Below are positions 33,746-45,500 of a stretch of 62,000 bases of DNA, piece after piece. This stretch comes from Mesostigma viride (lineage: Eukaryota; Streptophyta; Mesostigmatophyceae; Mesostigmatales; Mesostigmataceae): contig RPFO01000338.1 in NCBI GenBank assembly GCA_009746045.1, forward strand, positions 1 through 62,000, given 5' to 3'. Both the position numbers and the translations under genes were made by a program. A model generated the notes under the pieces. That model worked only from the letters and a program-made list of their open reading frames with translations, was not told where the DNA came from and made no database searches. The first letter of the stretch is position 1. Every line of letters begins with the position of its first letter.

Positions 33746-35339
33746 GAAAGATCTAGATGTAAGCTTTGCCTGGCACTATTCAGACCGTACTTTGGACAAC
33801 TGGCCAGGGAGATATACTCAATCAAAGCTGGGGGGGTACCATGGTCAAACGGGACCGACGTGAATGAAAATAATTGACGTCCGCGGCTATGGCGGTGCAG
33901 GCAAATGACTGGTACGAGAGCATGGCTTGGAATTTTGAACTCAAATCTTGTAGTAATTATCCTTGAGTGTTATAAAGGTTATATCTCTGGCCGTGAAGCG
34001 TCTGGATGTGCGCAAGTATGTCTCTAGGTTCTAATCGGTGCGGCAGATCCTGTCAGCGGTCAGGCGGTGACAGTGCGTATGCTACCTGTTGTTCGGCAGC
34101 AAACGTCCATATATTTGCGCGTGGATAGACTTGCTACGTTATTCTTGACATGTTTTATTAGCGATGACGGCCAGGAAAGGTTCGAGGCTATGTCCGTGAG
34201 GTGGGAGTGATGGCTCCCGCACAGCAGGTAATCTGCGGTTTCGACCTGGTACGTATTAACGTGTTAGCGTTTATACATTACAGTACCAAGTCGTCCTATC
34301 GTTTATAAACTAGTTGTAGACATGTAATCGATGGTTTTTGCTTGTCGTTTTGTTGCTTTAGTGCTTGTACGCGTTCGCTTGTGATGGTTGGGGAATACCA
34401 CTATGTCACGCAGATTTTGGACCAGATTTGATTGCTATTAGCTGAGGCTTCAACGAAACCAGTGAAGTAGCGTTTGGTATTGTCTCTAAACATGGTGGGC
34501 TTGATAACGGGATGCTTTTCCCTGCACAGACATAGCGAGACAAGTGGTTTTCTGGCCAGCTCTAGGCATTGCTTCTTGGTTTGCTGGCCCAAGTTATCCT
34601 TCTGCTTGTGCGTCCATAATGCATGCAAGAAACATGAATGGCCAGGGCCTGCTTGCACGGAAGCATAACCAGGTTAGTTCTTTTGTTTTTTCTATCATTG
34701 CCAATCATTGGAATTGCTTTACAGTGTGTTGGATGCATTGATAATGTAGCTCCTTGTGAACCCGTTATACGCTTGGTTTGGGGCCTTGGCACAAGCTTTA
34801 TACTTGTTGTATAGCATGATGTTGTGACTTTAAAGCTGGAAATGTGTTTGGGAATCCATGTGTGGCCATCTATGATGTTTTGTGCCACGTTGGAATTGAA
34901 TGCCTATACGGTAGTGCTAGCAAGACACCCCAAAATAACTGCACCCGTTATAACGGTCTGAGCTATTTTGGGCTGTATGCTAGCTAGCCTGTGCAGTTCT
35001 ATGGCATGTCATGTTGTGAATGCATCTATGGCATGCCTGTGATTATCTTAAACTCCCCTCAAAGGGCCAGGGTCGGCAGATTTTGAGAAATGGTCCATAT
35101 TGCATTATATATCTCTTGAACCCCATATGCACCGTACCCCCTTGGGGGGGGTGCTATTTATAGCAGCTGTGGGGCATAGATATGTGACCAATGACATGAC
35201 CCCAAAGTTATTTGATATAAAAGCATCCTTGGTTCCAAGGGTGGGCCAGAAAATGTTATTTGGCTAGATACTCTCATACTTACTAAGATGCCCATACTCA
35301 GTCCGTTCTGGCGGTTCCAGTTGACACAATTGAAGGGTT
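33746..35339. other. Spacer without recognisable gene
   Basis: No ORF with domain features was seen. The right copy of the copia target duplication lies at 33746-33750. ACTCAGTCCGTT near 35296 matches the arm at 27297-27308 in reverse complement. Confidence 0.4.
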
Positions 35340-35368
35340 AATTAATTAATTAATTAATTAGACTCGTG

Positions 35369-35382
35369 CTCCCGTTGGGGAG
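35369..35382 (-). other. 3' terminal hairpin of the RT-bearing LINE
   Basis: On the minus strand CTCCC-CAAC-GGGAG forms a 5-bp stem with a CAAC loop, 8 bases before the TTAA repeat tail. Similar hairpins sit at the 3' ends of the ORF1-only elements (37140-37153 and 58237-58250). Confidence 0.65.
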
Positions 35383-36505
35383 TCACGGAGCATTAACCCC
35401 GATGGATGGATGGATGGGTGCACACATTCCTACCGGTCTAGTCTATCTACAGTGGCTACATACTACATCTATCTAACAACATTCTAACTACAACATCTAT
35501 CTAGGCAGCCGCACGCTGCCCTAGGGGAGCTATCTAGCGTGCCTCCCGTGGGATTGCACACGCGGGCGCTTCCCCACTGGGGGGGGCTCGTTGTCCTCTA
35601 TGACCTGGGCCCACTTGGCCTTGTCCATCATCTTCTTCCAAATCACGGAGAGGCCTAGGCCCCCCATGTCCTCTACTAGCTGTTCTTTGAAGGTGCGGGC
35701 CTTGCGGCGTCTAACATCACTGGGCCCAGCCCACGTCAGGAGGTGCCGGCCAGGCTGGGCTGGTCGCAGTCCTGCGGGGGGGCCACGTGAGGTGTCTACC
35801 TGGTTGGTGCGAGCTAGGTGCCCTACTAGCTGCAGGCGGCGTTGCTTAATTGTGCTGGTGATATAGGGCATGCCCTGGTACAGGTCCTCATTGCGGACAT
35901 GAGCAGCATATCCTACTCTGAAAATGGAACGCAGCATGCTGGTGACCGCGCCGTCCAGCTTGCGGGCCAGGTCGGCGGTGAGGGTCCACGTCTCGGCTCC
36001 ATACGTGAGAACAGGAAGGACGAGGACCTTGAACAGGTCCTGTTTCTCGATCTTGCCCAGGGGCTTGCGCCATAGGGCCCGGTACTGGCGTAAAGCGTGC
36101 CAGGCGAGGGAGATGCGGTGGTCCACATCCACCTCGCAGCTAGGGAGCAGGCTGCCCAGCAGCTTAACGCGGTCCCGATACAGGACTCGAGAGCCATCTA
36201 GGAGATAGAGGGGCGGCGCTGAGGTGGTGAGCCCAACCGCCAGGGCCTCTGTCGATTCTTGCTGACCTCAAGCCCCACTGCACGGGCCTCGAGAGCCAGG
36301 CAGTCAAGCCATGTCTGCACGTGCTCAGTGTCCTCAAAGAGGGTGGTGTCGTCTGCGTAAATGATGTCTGCTAGCCGAATCTCCGTGTCCGCACCGCCAT
36401 GCCAGAATTTGTTAGCAACCTGCACTCCTGGTTCCCTGCCCACGATGCGGGCAAATCGCTTGCGCGCCTGAATCATTACGTATTCGACAACAATAATGAA
36501 CAGGT

Positions 36506-37181
36506 TTCTCAGACGCCGCAAGCGGCTCGCGAAGACTCTCTTCACCCTTGATGACGACCTGACCCTGGCGCAGCAACAACGGCGACGGGAGCTATGGCCG
36601 ATCTACCTCCAGCTCCGGCAGACCAAGGCGGGCCAGCCGGTGTACTGGAAGGGGGCGGCCATCTACGTCGGCCACAAGCCCTGGCAGGCGACACCCCCCC
36701 CCCCCGCGGCCCCAGCGACTCCAGACGCCCCAGCTTAGGGGAATACAGCAGTAGTAGTGTAGAATAGATAGACCGTGGCCATGTACATGTACGCCTCCTA
36801 GAGGCACTATCCCAGCTAAGCCACGCGCTTTATTTAATCATGTACATGTGTGCCTATGATGAGCCACACTCCAGATGATGCCTAGCTTTATTTAGTTATG
36901 TTGAGCCCATGCAGGGAGTCACTCTCTGCTGAGAGCCACGCTTTAGCCTTTGCATAGCTATGCTGATCTTCCCCCCCATGACAGGCTCCCCCTTCGCTGG
37001 GCATAGCTTGAAGATCATGGGGATGCACGTGCCCTGGTGCACCTAGAGCAAGGGTCCTTTACATCCCCACCCTTGCAGGAAGTAGCTTAGGATGTATGAT
37101 AGGCCATATGCCCCCTCTCAAGGGCTATGTGCTACATATACTCCCAACGGAGTTATGTTACAATTCAATTCAATTCAATTC
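36506..37181 (+). mobile_element. 5'-truncated ORF1-type LINE element inserted in the LINE RT
   Basis: The 676-bp insertion starts TTCTCAGACGCCGCAAG and matches 57598 onward of the longer copy. It encodes the C-terminal part of ORF1 (LFTLDDDLTLAQQQRRREL, YWKGAAIYVGHKPWQA), then the shared 3' region (GACCGTGGCCATGTACATG). It ends with the CAAC hairpin and an ATTCA repeat. AATGAACAGGT flanks it at 36495-36505 and 37182-37192. This copy lacks the 4-bp insertion that breaks the ORF1 frame of the 56-kb copy. Confidence 0.9.
37140..37153 (+). other. 3' terminal hairpin of truncated ORF1 element
   Basis: ACTCC-CAAC-GGAGT, followed after 7 bases by the ATTCA repeat tail. Confidence 0.6.
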
Positions 37182-38110
37182 AATGAACAGGTAGGGCGAC
37201 AGCACGCAGCCCTGCCACACACCCTTCTGTAAAGGGCATGGGGGCGTGGTCCCGTAAGAAGTGCGCACCGAAGTGGTGGACCCTTCATACAGGTTGCGGA
37301 TGACAGCAATCAGGGGGCGGGGGATCCGGAACAACTCGAGGATGTCCCAAAGCGCAGGCCAGAAAACCGAATCGAAGGCTTTGATGAAGTCCACCAGCAC
37401 AAGGTGCAAAGGGGACTCACCAGGCTGAAGGCGTTGCAGTTCCTCCACCAGTCGGCGAGTAGCGAAGAGCGCCTGTACTGTGTTGCGACCTGAACGGAAG
37501 CCGTGCTGAGTCTCGCTGAGGTGACCGTCCAGGGCCGTGCGCAGGCGGTTCAGGATGAGCCGCATAAGAAGCTTGAGGGGGGCACTTTGAATGCACACCC
37601 CTCTGTAGTTGCCGGGTCGGCAGGCGACCCCTTGTTCTTGTACAGCATCGTGCGAAAACTGTGTTGCCAGGCCGCTGGAGGTGGTTGCGACGACAGCAGA
37701 AGGCGGTTGCAGATGTCCCGGAAGAGCAGCATAACACCTGTGTCCTCGAATTCGGCTGCAAGTTTTACAACTGCGGCCGGAATCTCGTCAGAGCCGGTGG
37801 CTGCGTCATAACGCAGGCGCTGGACCGCCTCCGTGACCTCGCGAGAGGTGAAAGGAGGCATGTCAGACGGGTCGCCAAGTGGGCCGACCAGCGGGGGGAC
37901 TAGGTAGTCCGCCGCTGACCTAGGCGGGGCCGGGGCCCTGCGGGGCCGGCCAGGGCGGCCGGGCGGGCGGCGGCGGCTGGGAGCAGGGGTGGGGGCGGCG
38001 CAGCTGTCCCCACGACCTCGGCCGTGGCCGTGGCCCAGGTACGAAGCCGCTTGGCTGGGGCGCCGGGGACGTCGTGGCGGTGGGGCCGGCCGAGGCCGTC
38101 CGGTGCCTAG

Positions 38111-39526
38111 CTTAGCGCGACCTTTGAAATTTGAAATGCAAAAGCCAGTTGTAGTCCGATTGAATTGTATAGTACTCTTTTAAAATGTTTTTCTATCTGA
38201 ATTTCAATCCTTATAATTCCTGCACTGCTGAACACCTGCTATGCAAATGGCGTGCATACAGTATATCATGCAACCAGCCCTGACATACATCGTGCATGCC
38301 ATGCCTGATGTTTGTAAATAATGGTAGATCTATATTGACATGAAGCTTTGAGTGCATCATGCATAGCCTCGGATGAAACACACAGTCCGCACATGACAGC
38401 CCAAGAATGAAAGTTGCATATACTCAAATTGCCACCTCACATCTTAGTTTATACACTGCCATCGGCCATTGCACTTGTAAGTGCCAAGCACCTGAGCATT
38501 CTTGTACACAACGTCTGCAAGCCCATGCCACTATGTACAACATTGTCGTCATGCCACTATGTACAACATAATTACCGAGGGAGGCATTTCTCCTCAGCAT
38601 TCCGCCTGTGCTGTTATCAAGGAGACAACCAGTACTGTTATGCTTGGACTCCTGAGACCTTGTTAGAAGAGCAGCGTCCTTACACACCCACGCTTGACAA
38701 GACCTTTGCAGCACATGCCACCCTTGAAGATGCCACACAAGCTCGCAAGCCCCCCCCCCCCCTTCTAACACGTGGGTTGGGTTTCGAGACCGCAACCTGA
38801 CAAGCAGGCACCAAGCTGCGGGCACTTCGGAGTACAAGACAGACATGACTGGCTGAAGCAAAGCCACCATCACCGAGCGGTGAAGGGTTGAGCCGGGATC
38901 ATGGCCTGACAAAGAAGCCCTTGCATAAGTCTCTGCAAACTGGCGGGGCTGACTGCATTGGGACCTGGCCCTGGCCTGCCTCTCGCCCCCATGCTCAATC
39001 CGGCTTGTTAAGAAGCAATGCAAGGTATCAAGGTTGAAGCCACGTGCCCGCCTTCACGCTGAAACATGGACCGATGGACGTATACATGTAGAGCCACGAC
39101 GCGGTGAGCCACGTAGAGCTTACAAAAGTGACCAAGCTGGAGAAGTGCTCATGGAGAGAAACCACCGCGAAACAGCAGTTACCACTGAGGTAAGCAAAGT
39201 TTTTTTTTCCAAGTACCCCCGAAGCACACCTACCCGTAAGCGCTGGAGTCCTTGGATGCAACTGAACACACAAATTCAGCATCTGCTTCGCCTCGTAAAT
39301 CTGGCAAGGACTTACCCTGACAGCACGGTACATAGGCAGACCTATCTGGGCCCATCATGAGCAGAATACCCTGTCCCTTCGCGCTCGGTACAGAACCTGT
39401 CTGCTTGGGAGCTACTGAGCATCAAGAGCCTTCGCCAGTTTTGGGGCCAACAAACTGTAGAGGTCCGTCGCGACGCAACCCCGCGTCATCTGAGGTAGGT
39501 TGGCACCACACATAAACAGGTCCAGC
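38111..39526. other. Spacer downstream of PRP18
   Basis: No supported gene; a 199-codon minus ORF at 38424-39023 lacks domain signals. GTTATCAAGGAGACAACCAG at 38613-38632 matches the edge of the dispersed short repeat. Confidence 0.4.
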
Positions 39527-42500
39527 TCATCCGTCGAGGAACTCCTTGCAGTCGGGCGTGGCGCCGTACTCGATGGACTTAGAGGGATCGGCCGGGTACT
39601 TGTGCTGGCAGAAGGTCATGACGCGCTTGACCGACTGCAGGTACTTGCGCGTCGTCTCGTCGTTCATCACGTCTGGGCGACCAAAGGAAGAGGATGCCCG
39701 CTCGGTGGAATGGGGAAGAAAACCCGGCCATCGTCAATGGTTGGTTTATGTACACATTCATTCATTCATTCGTTCATTCATTCATCCATTTGTTTGTTCA
39801 TTTGTTCAAAAGAGCGTGGTCAAGGAGTATTAGGAATGGATTAGGATCGGACTCCTAGGATTGGACTAGGATTAGATTAGGATTGGGACCATGTGATTAG
39901 TGGGACAACATATCCGATTGATACTAAACATAGGGAAGCGGGATTCAACCCCCCACCCCCCTTTGTTGACTACCACATGAAATGACCAGCAAGAAAGACA
40001 TTCAGGGCAGAAGACCAGAGGAAGCTAAAAAACGGCTGATGGCATTCCAAGAAAAGAAACCGAGACGCCAGCAATAAAGTATATGCCCGAGCACGAGCAA
40101 GAATCAGGCCAGCAAGACTTGCCGGATTTCCAAAAAATTGGGCTCGAGTGTACATAGGAGTGTACATAGGAACAGTATACGAGTGGAAATAGGATGTGTA
40201 TACGAGTGTACATAGGATGAGGATAGGGAGGAAAAAGGGTGCGTCGACAAACAGCTGAAATTCTTGGCGGGCATCCAAAATAGTAACACCATAGAAGTAG
40301 AGTAAGTACGATGAAACCACACAAGTACAACAGCACAGGTGAGGATCCGTGCCACCGAGTTGGGGTGGTAACAAAATCACAACAGTATATTGAAGTAAAT
40401 TCAGACGTTAGGGTAGTTGTCTTGACGAAAGTTCGAAGGGGAGGATACGTGCCACCGTGGTGGTGTGGATCTTCTCGCGCGCGGACCGCTCGTGGATGCC
40501 GACGCACGTCACACCGATGGGCCACGGCGCGTTCCCGATGGCACACTTGACATACGCGTCCGCCGCGTCCAGGTAGTTGCGCTCGCGCATGAGCCGGATA
40601 ATGAGCGACAGGTGGCGCAGTATGTCGTCCGGCAGCGACCGCCTCTTGCACATCTTGAAGAGCGGCTTGAAGTAGCGGCGCGCCTGCTTGTGCGTCACGA
40701 TCAGCAGCTTGAGCTTGTTGCTCTGGTCGCGCGAGAGGCTGCGCTCGCCTTGCGCCATCAGGTCATCCTCCCATTCGTCCAGCATCGTCTGAACGCCAGA
40801 CCACAAAGCGGGATGAAGAGAAGGGAGAGAGACAACAGAAACAAGGGAGAGAGGCGTGAACAAGGAACAATCAAACACAGGGCATCGTCTGGGCGGGGGA
40901 TTCAAGAAAAAAGACAAGCGACAAAAACAGGGGGGAATATGTACGCACACGCGGTCCCGTCGGGGCGGGGCGGGAAACAAGGGGAAGAAGCGACAGCAAC
41001 AAACGGCGTGATTGGGGCAGAAGCATGATCCGGGAAGAAGCGTGATCGGGTGAAGGGTTAGGTATTAAGGCATTGTCTAGGGCCAGGGGCCAGGAATGGG
41101 TGGGATAGGGGAAATGAATGAGATGACGCAGCGGCCTGCAATGTGTGCTGTCTCCAATACCAACCCCGAAGCTTGAGAAATGCCAAACATGGTAACATGC
41201 AAAGTGGAAAACGGACAGCCATCAAGTCATAGAGGCATGGTGTCCACCGCGCATCTTTCGCATCTTTGGAAGCCTTCACGCATTCTCGGCGCGCCAGTGG
41301 ATGTAACGCCCTGCACCATGGCATCCCGCGGTAGTGTGACCGCGCATCTTTCGCATCTTTGGAAGCCTTCACGCATTCTCGGCGCGCCAGTGGATGTAAC
41401 GCCCTGCACCATGGCATCCCGCGGTAGTGTGAACAACCTGAAGGAGCACCCCCTCACGCATCTTTAGGAACACACTCACATGCATCTGGTCATTCATGTC
41501 TAACACACTCATGCGGCCACAGATGCTCAGCACATCCTGTTGCCAAACTTCAACACATTCACCGATACCACTCCGCCCACCTTGAGGAGCACCGCACCCA
41601 CCCACCTTGAGGAAGACCCGAATCTGCTCGTACGGGTCCAGCGTCTCAAACTCGGCCGACCACACGTCGGGCCCCCGCGACTTGCGAGGCTTGCGCTCAG
41701 CCTTGCCTTCCTCGCCCTCGCCTCCCTCTGCGCCATCTGCATCCCCGCCGTCCCCTTGACGCGATGCCATGCCAGGGACGCCAGCGAGGGAAGCAGCGAG
41801 GCATGGGCCATGGGGATGCAGCAGGGGATGCCAGCAAGGGGACGCCAGCAGCAAGGGATACAGCAATGCGAAGGCACACCGCCAGAGTGGGCGTATGACA
41901 GCAAGGCATAGGGGAGGTGAAAGGGCAGGCACATGACCAGGGTGCAGGGTCGTAATGGTGAGCACCACGGTGGCATTTGAATTGCAACGCATTGACACTC
42001 TCCGACCTAGAAAAGCTACTCGTCAGGAAACAAAGCCCTGGGAAGACGACAGAAAAAAGCCCTGGGGCGTGGCCCGATTGGGACACAATTACAGTCACAC
42101 GGAAGCCAGGCCAGAAACATGGCCACACATTCCCCAGTCCCCACCACCCCTCCGTTTCAGGCCTCCGTGGCCTCCCTATGATTGTCACATCACGTCAAGA
42201 TGTGTCAACCTGGGCGTAGCAGCCATTCTCCCATCTCACGATACGAAACGATGACCACAAAACCACCATTGCGGATGAGCACTGTGGATGTGTGGCAGGG
42301 CGTGCACGTTCGTGACTACGCACAGACAAGCAGGAATATTCTGTGCTTCTTTGGAATGTGGCATGGCTAACCGCGCAGCAAACAGATAGTGGTGGCAGCC
42401 TGGTTTAGCTGGAAGGCAACAGGGGATTGTCTCGGACACCGGCCTCCACCGCGACGTCATTGAGCACTGTCAGGTGCTACCGACCCCCTAGTGTGGGGTG

Positions 42501-45500
42501 CTAGTGGGTCACCGGCCAATATTATGGTTAGAGAGGGAAGAAGAGAAAAAGGAGGGCACTGGGCTCTCAAGTGGGGGAACAGGCGGGGAGGGGGGGAAGG
42601 AGAACGGGGGCTCACCAATGGGATACCCGAAGCGCGTGTGCACTCCGAAGAAAGAGGACACATACAGGTGCAGAACAGGGACAGAAGGGGACAAGAATAA
42701 AGGCTGGGACAGGCAAGGAGACTGTGTATGTGTGCGGGGGGGAAGCACCCAGCAAAACCAAAATGAGGAGCCAACAAACACGAAACCAACCACAAAACAT
42801 GCCCCCAACAGGCCCCCAACAAGCCCCCAACAAGCCCCCAACAAGCCACCAACAAGCCCCCAACAAGCCCCCTCAAGCCCCCACAAGCCCCCCACAAGCC
42901 CCCCACAAGCCCCCCACAAGCCCCCCACAAGCCCCCAACACACATCCAACAAGCACCAAACACAGCACCATCACCGCCACCCACGCTCGCACCTGTCGCT
43001 GGCACGGGACCGACCGCCTTGTCGCCATCCCCCTTGGCCCCCCCTCCCCCCCCCGCCTTGTCCTTGTCCGCCTTCTTCTTGGCTGCCATCGCCGCCGGCT
43101 GCTTCATGAGCGCGGTGATATCCCTCAGGAAGTCATTGCGCTGGCCTTGAAGCATGTCGCTGTCGCCCTCCACGCGCTTGAGCGCGCGGCGCAGGCGCTG
43201 CTTGCGCGCTGCGTGGTCCTGCCAGGTGGCGGGTGGCGGGAGGGCGGTGGATGGGGCCACATAACAAGGCAGCAGGGAAGATGACGGGACATCAGCGGGG
43301 GCGATGGGACAGCAGTAGAGGAGGCCATCAGACGCGACAGCGGTGGAGGTGGTGAGAGCGGTGAAGGTGGGACAACAACTGAGGTGGGCGCAGCAGTTTA
43401 TCCACCGTACTCCTCTTTCATCCTGCCCCCCCCCCCCCCCATTGAGATTGTCGGAAGTCCTTTTTACCAACCATATTTGTCTATCTCCCCATGCCTCCCT
43501 AAATAGCATGGCGACAACGATCTACCGATGCAGTGCTAGGGTAACTTGTTATTAGTTGTATAGTAAATAGCATGGCGACAACGATCTACAGATGCAGTGC
43601 TAGGGTAACCTGTTATTAGTTGTATAGTAAATAGCATGGCGACAACGATCTACAGATGCAGTGATTGGGTAACTTGTTATTAGTTGTATAGTAAATAGCA
43701 TGGCGACAACGATCTACAGATGCAGTGCTTGGGTAACTTGTTATTACAAGATACTAGATGTATAGTTTTATCAAGGCCATCACTACCCCCCCAAACAGCA
43801 CCCCCCAAACCTCCCTAAACAGCACGTTGGGCTTTGAACCCTGATCCCTCTTTTCAAGCATCCATACCTCCCAAGAGACCGTTGCAAGGTTTATTACAAT
43901 CACAACCCCCTACACTATCAACCGCATCTCCCTGAAAACAGTCGCAGGCTTCTAATAGCCATCTTTGTCTACTGAAGAGCATGTAATTCATTCACCCGAG
44001 TTCTCACCCGAAAGAACAAAAGTTAGCACCTGAACCCCCCAAAGGCATCATTGACCCTTCCTAAACCATAATCCTCCATCACGCGTACCTCCCCGAAGAG
44101 CGTCGCGGGCTCGCCGAGGTCGCGCAGGTGCTTGATGACCTCCTGAGGCTCCAGCGCCTCGATCGGCGCCAGCAGGTAGTCCAGGTCATCCTCATCCTCC
44201 TCATCCGCGTTGTCCTGCGAAGGGCGTCAAAAGCACAAAGACAGACAGAGGCAATCCACGATGTATTATTGTCTCGTTGACGCCCATGACCACACATCGA
44301 AATATGCCACGTTAGATACCCTCCTCATCCGCGTTGTCCTGTGAGGGTTCCATCGCGCCCTATACGCACAGGTGACACATGCTCGAACACGCGGACAAGA
44401 TAACGGCAGGCTCGAGCTACCATGGTCCGGATTCTCCCGATTTCTGGCCTGCGCTGGTTGTCTCCTTGAGATGACACATGTTCCGAGAACCCACACGGAC
44501 AGACACGGGGCGCATCAGGCAGGAAGCTGGGGGACCTCCATCGCCTTGCCTCCGCATGACGCACCCGCACGCTGTGCTGGCATGCCCGTGAATGGCCATG
44601 CATGGCGTATAGTGACCACCCACAGTGACCCCACGCGGTACAGTGACATCACGGTCCTTCTACAGTCCACCTCTGCACTCCTGCCATAGTCGTATGTGTG
44701 GCCTACGCTGCACCGTCTAACAACCTCATACCCAGGGAAAGAAGCCGCGTGCGAAACCAGCATTAGAAGCTTTGTCGTTACCTTCTTCGCCGCCAGCTCG
44801 GCCTCCTCCTTGCCGCGCTCGCTCAACTCCTGGACCTGCCCGCCGCAACGTGACCCAGGCGCCCCCGCCACACCAGAAGATGACACAGGGCACAAGACCA
44901 CAAGGTGGTGCAGCAGATTCACACAGCAACGTGCGTAGCGATACAAGTGGGGTAGGGATAGGGTGGGGTGGGGTGAGGTGGGGTGGCCGGCCGAAGAAGC
45001 ACATTGCAATAAAGGCATGCATGGTCAGGTATGGGCAGGAAGAGCGCCATGCGTGTCCCATCAACGTCCGCTTGAATTATTTTTACCGTACGTAGCATAG
45101 TTTTATCAGAGACATGTTGTGAAAGGCCGAGGCAACCACGATCTGAAAACTGCGGTACGGATGCACGCGACGATAAGCCTGAGCTTGTTGTCTGCTTTAT
45201 ACTATCACGGTCGCTATAGTACAGTAATGTCAAGCTTGGGCAAGTCCCAGGGAGATATCCACCGGCGTTTATGGATCCCAGGGAAGGACCTGACCAACAG
45301 GTGGGGTGGGGAAAACTCGTTGAACTGTAAGAGAATAAAAAGCTGTAGTGTACACCAATGCGATTATGGCCCGTCCACCTGGCTAGACGAATGTATCGTG
45401 AGAAAAACACAAAGGGCCCTAAAAAAAGAACAGTGGGCCACCTCAGTGAGCCCAAAACGAGATGGCTTCAGCCTTGTACACGCAAGCTTTTGCCCCCAGG

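Larger units (their letters stand above)
35530..37918 (-). pseudogene. LINE reverse transcriptase, frameshifted and interrupted
   Basis: The minus strand encodes in order: SREVTEAVQRLRYDAATGSD, WQHSFRTMLYKNKG, then after a frameshift near 37615 NYRGVCIQSAPLKLL, ETQHGFRSGRNT, LVDFIKAFDSVFW and GVWQGCVLSPYLF. After the 0.7-kb insertion it resumes with IIYADDTTLFED (YADD catalytic motif, about 36340-36375). Another frameshift near 36210 precedes the C-terminal part (LTYGAETWTLT, RSIFRVGYAAH, RRLQLVGHLAR). The stop is at 35530. It supplies reverse transcriptase in intact relatives; this copy is dead. The clade is not certain. Confidence 0.85.
35340..38110 (-). mobile_element. LINE with reverse transcriptase, 5'-truncated, split by a later insertion
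   Basis: On the minus strand the element runs from about 38110 to a (TTAA)n tail at about 35340-35360. It contains RT and the LINE C-terminal region and no endonuclease, so it is 5'-truncated. Just before the tail is a hairpin with a CAAC loop (35369-35382). The RT is interrupted at 36506-37181 by a truncated ORF1-type element flanked by an 11-bp target duplication. Confidence 0.8.

Noticed and set aside
35050-35290. Third copy of the TTAA element (CCCCTTGGGGG and TATTTATAGC resemble it)
   Set aside because: Only short low-complexity words match, and no TTAA-GGGGA end is present.
42457-43509. 350-codon minus ORF spanning PRP18 exon 4
   Set aside because: Only 42993-43218 fits Prp18; the rest is intron repeat read through (GGLVGG).
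44372-45455. Several 100-170 codon ORFs around PRP18 exons 2 and 3
   Set aside because: They read through introns; only the 54- and 126-base exons align with Prp18.
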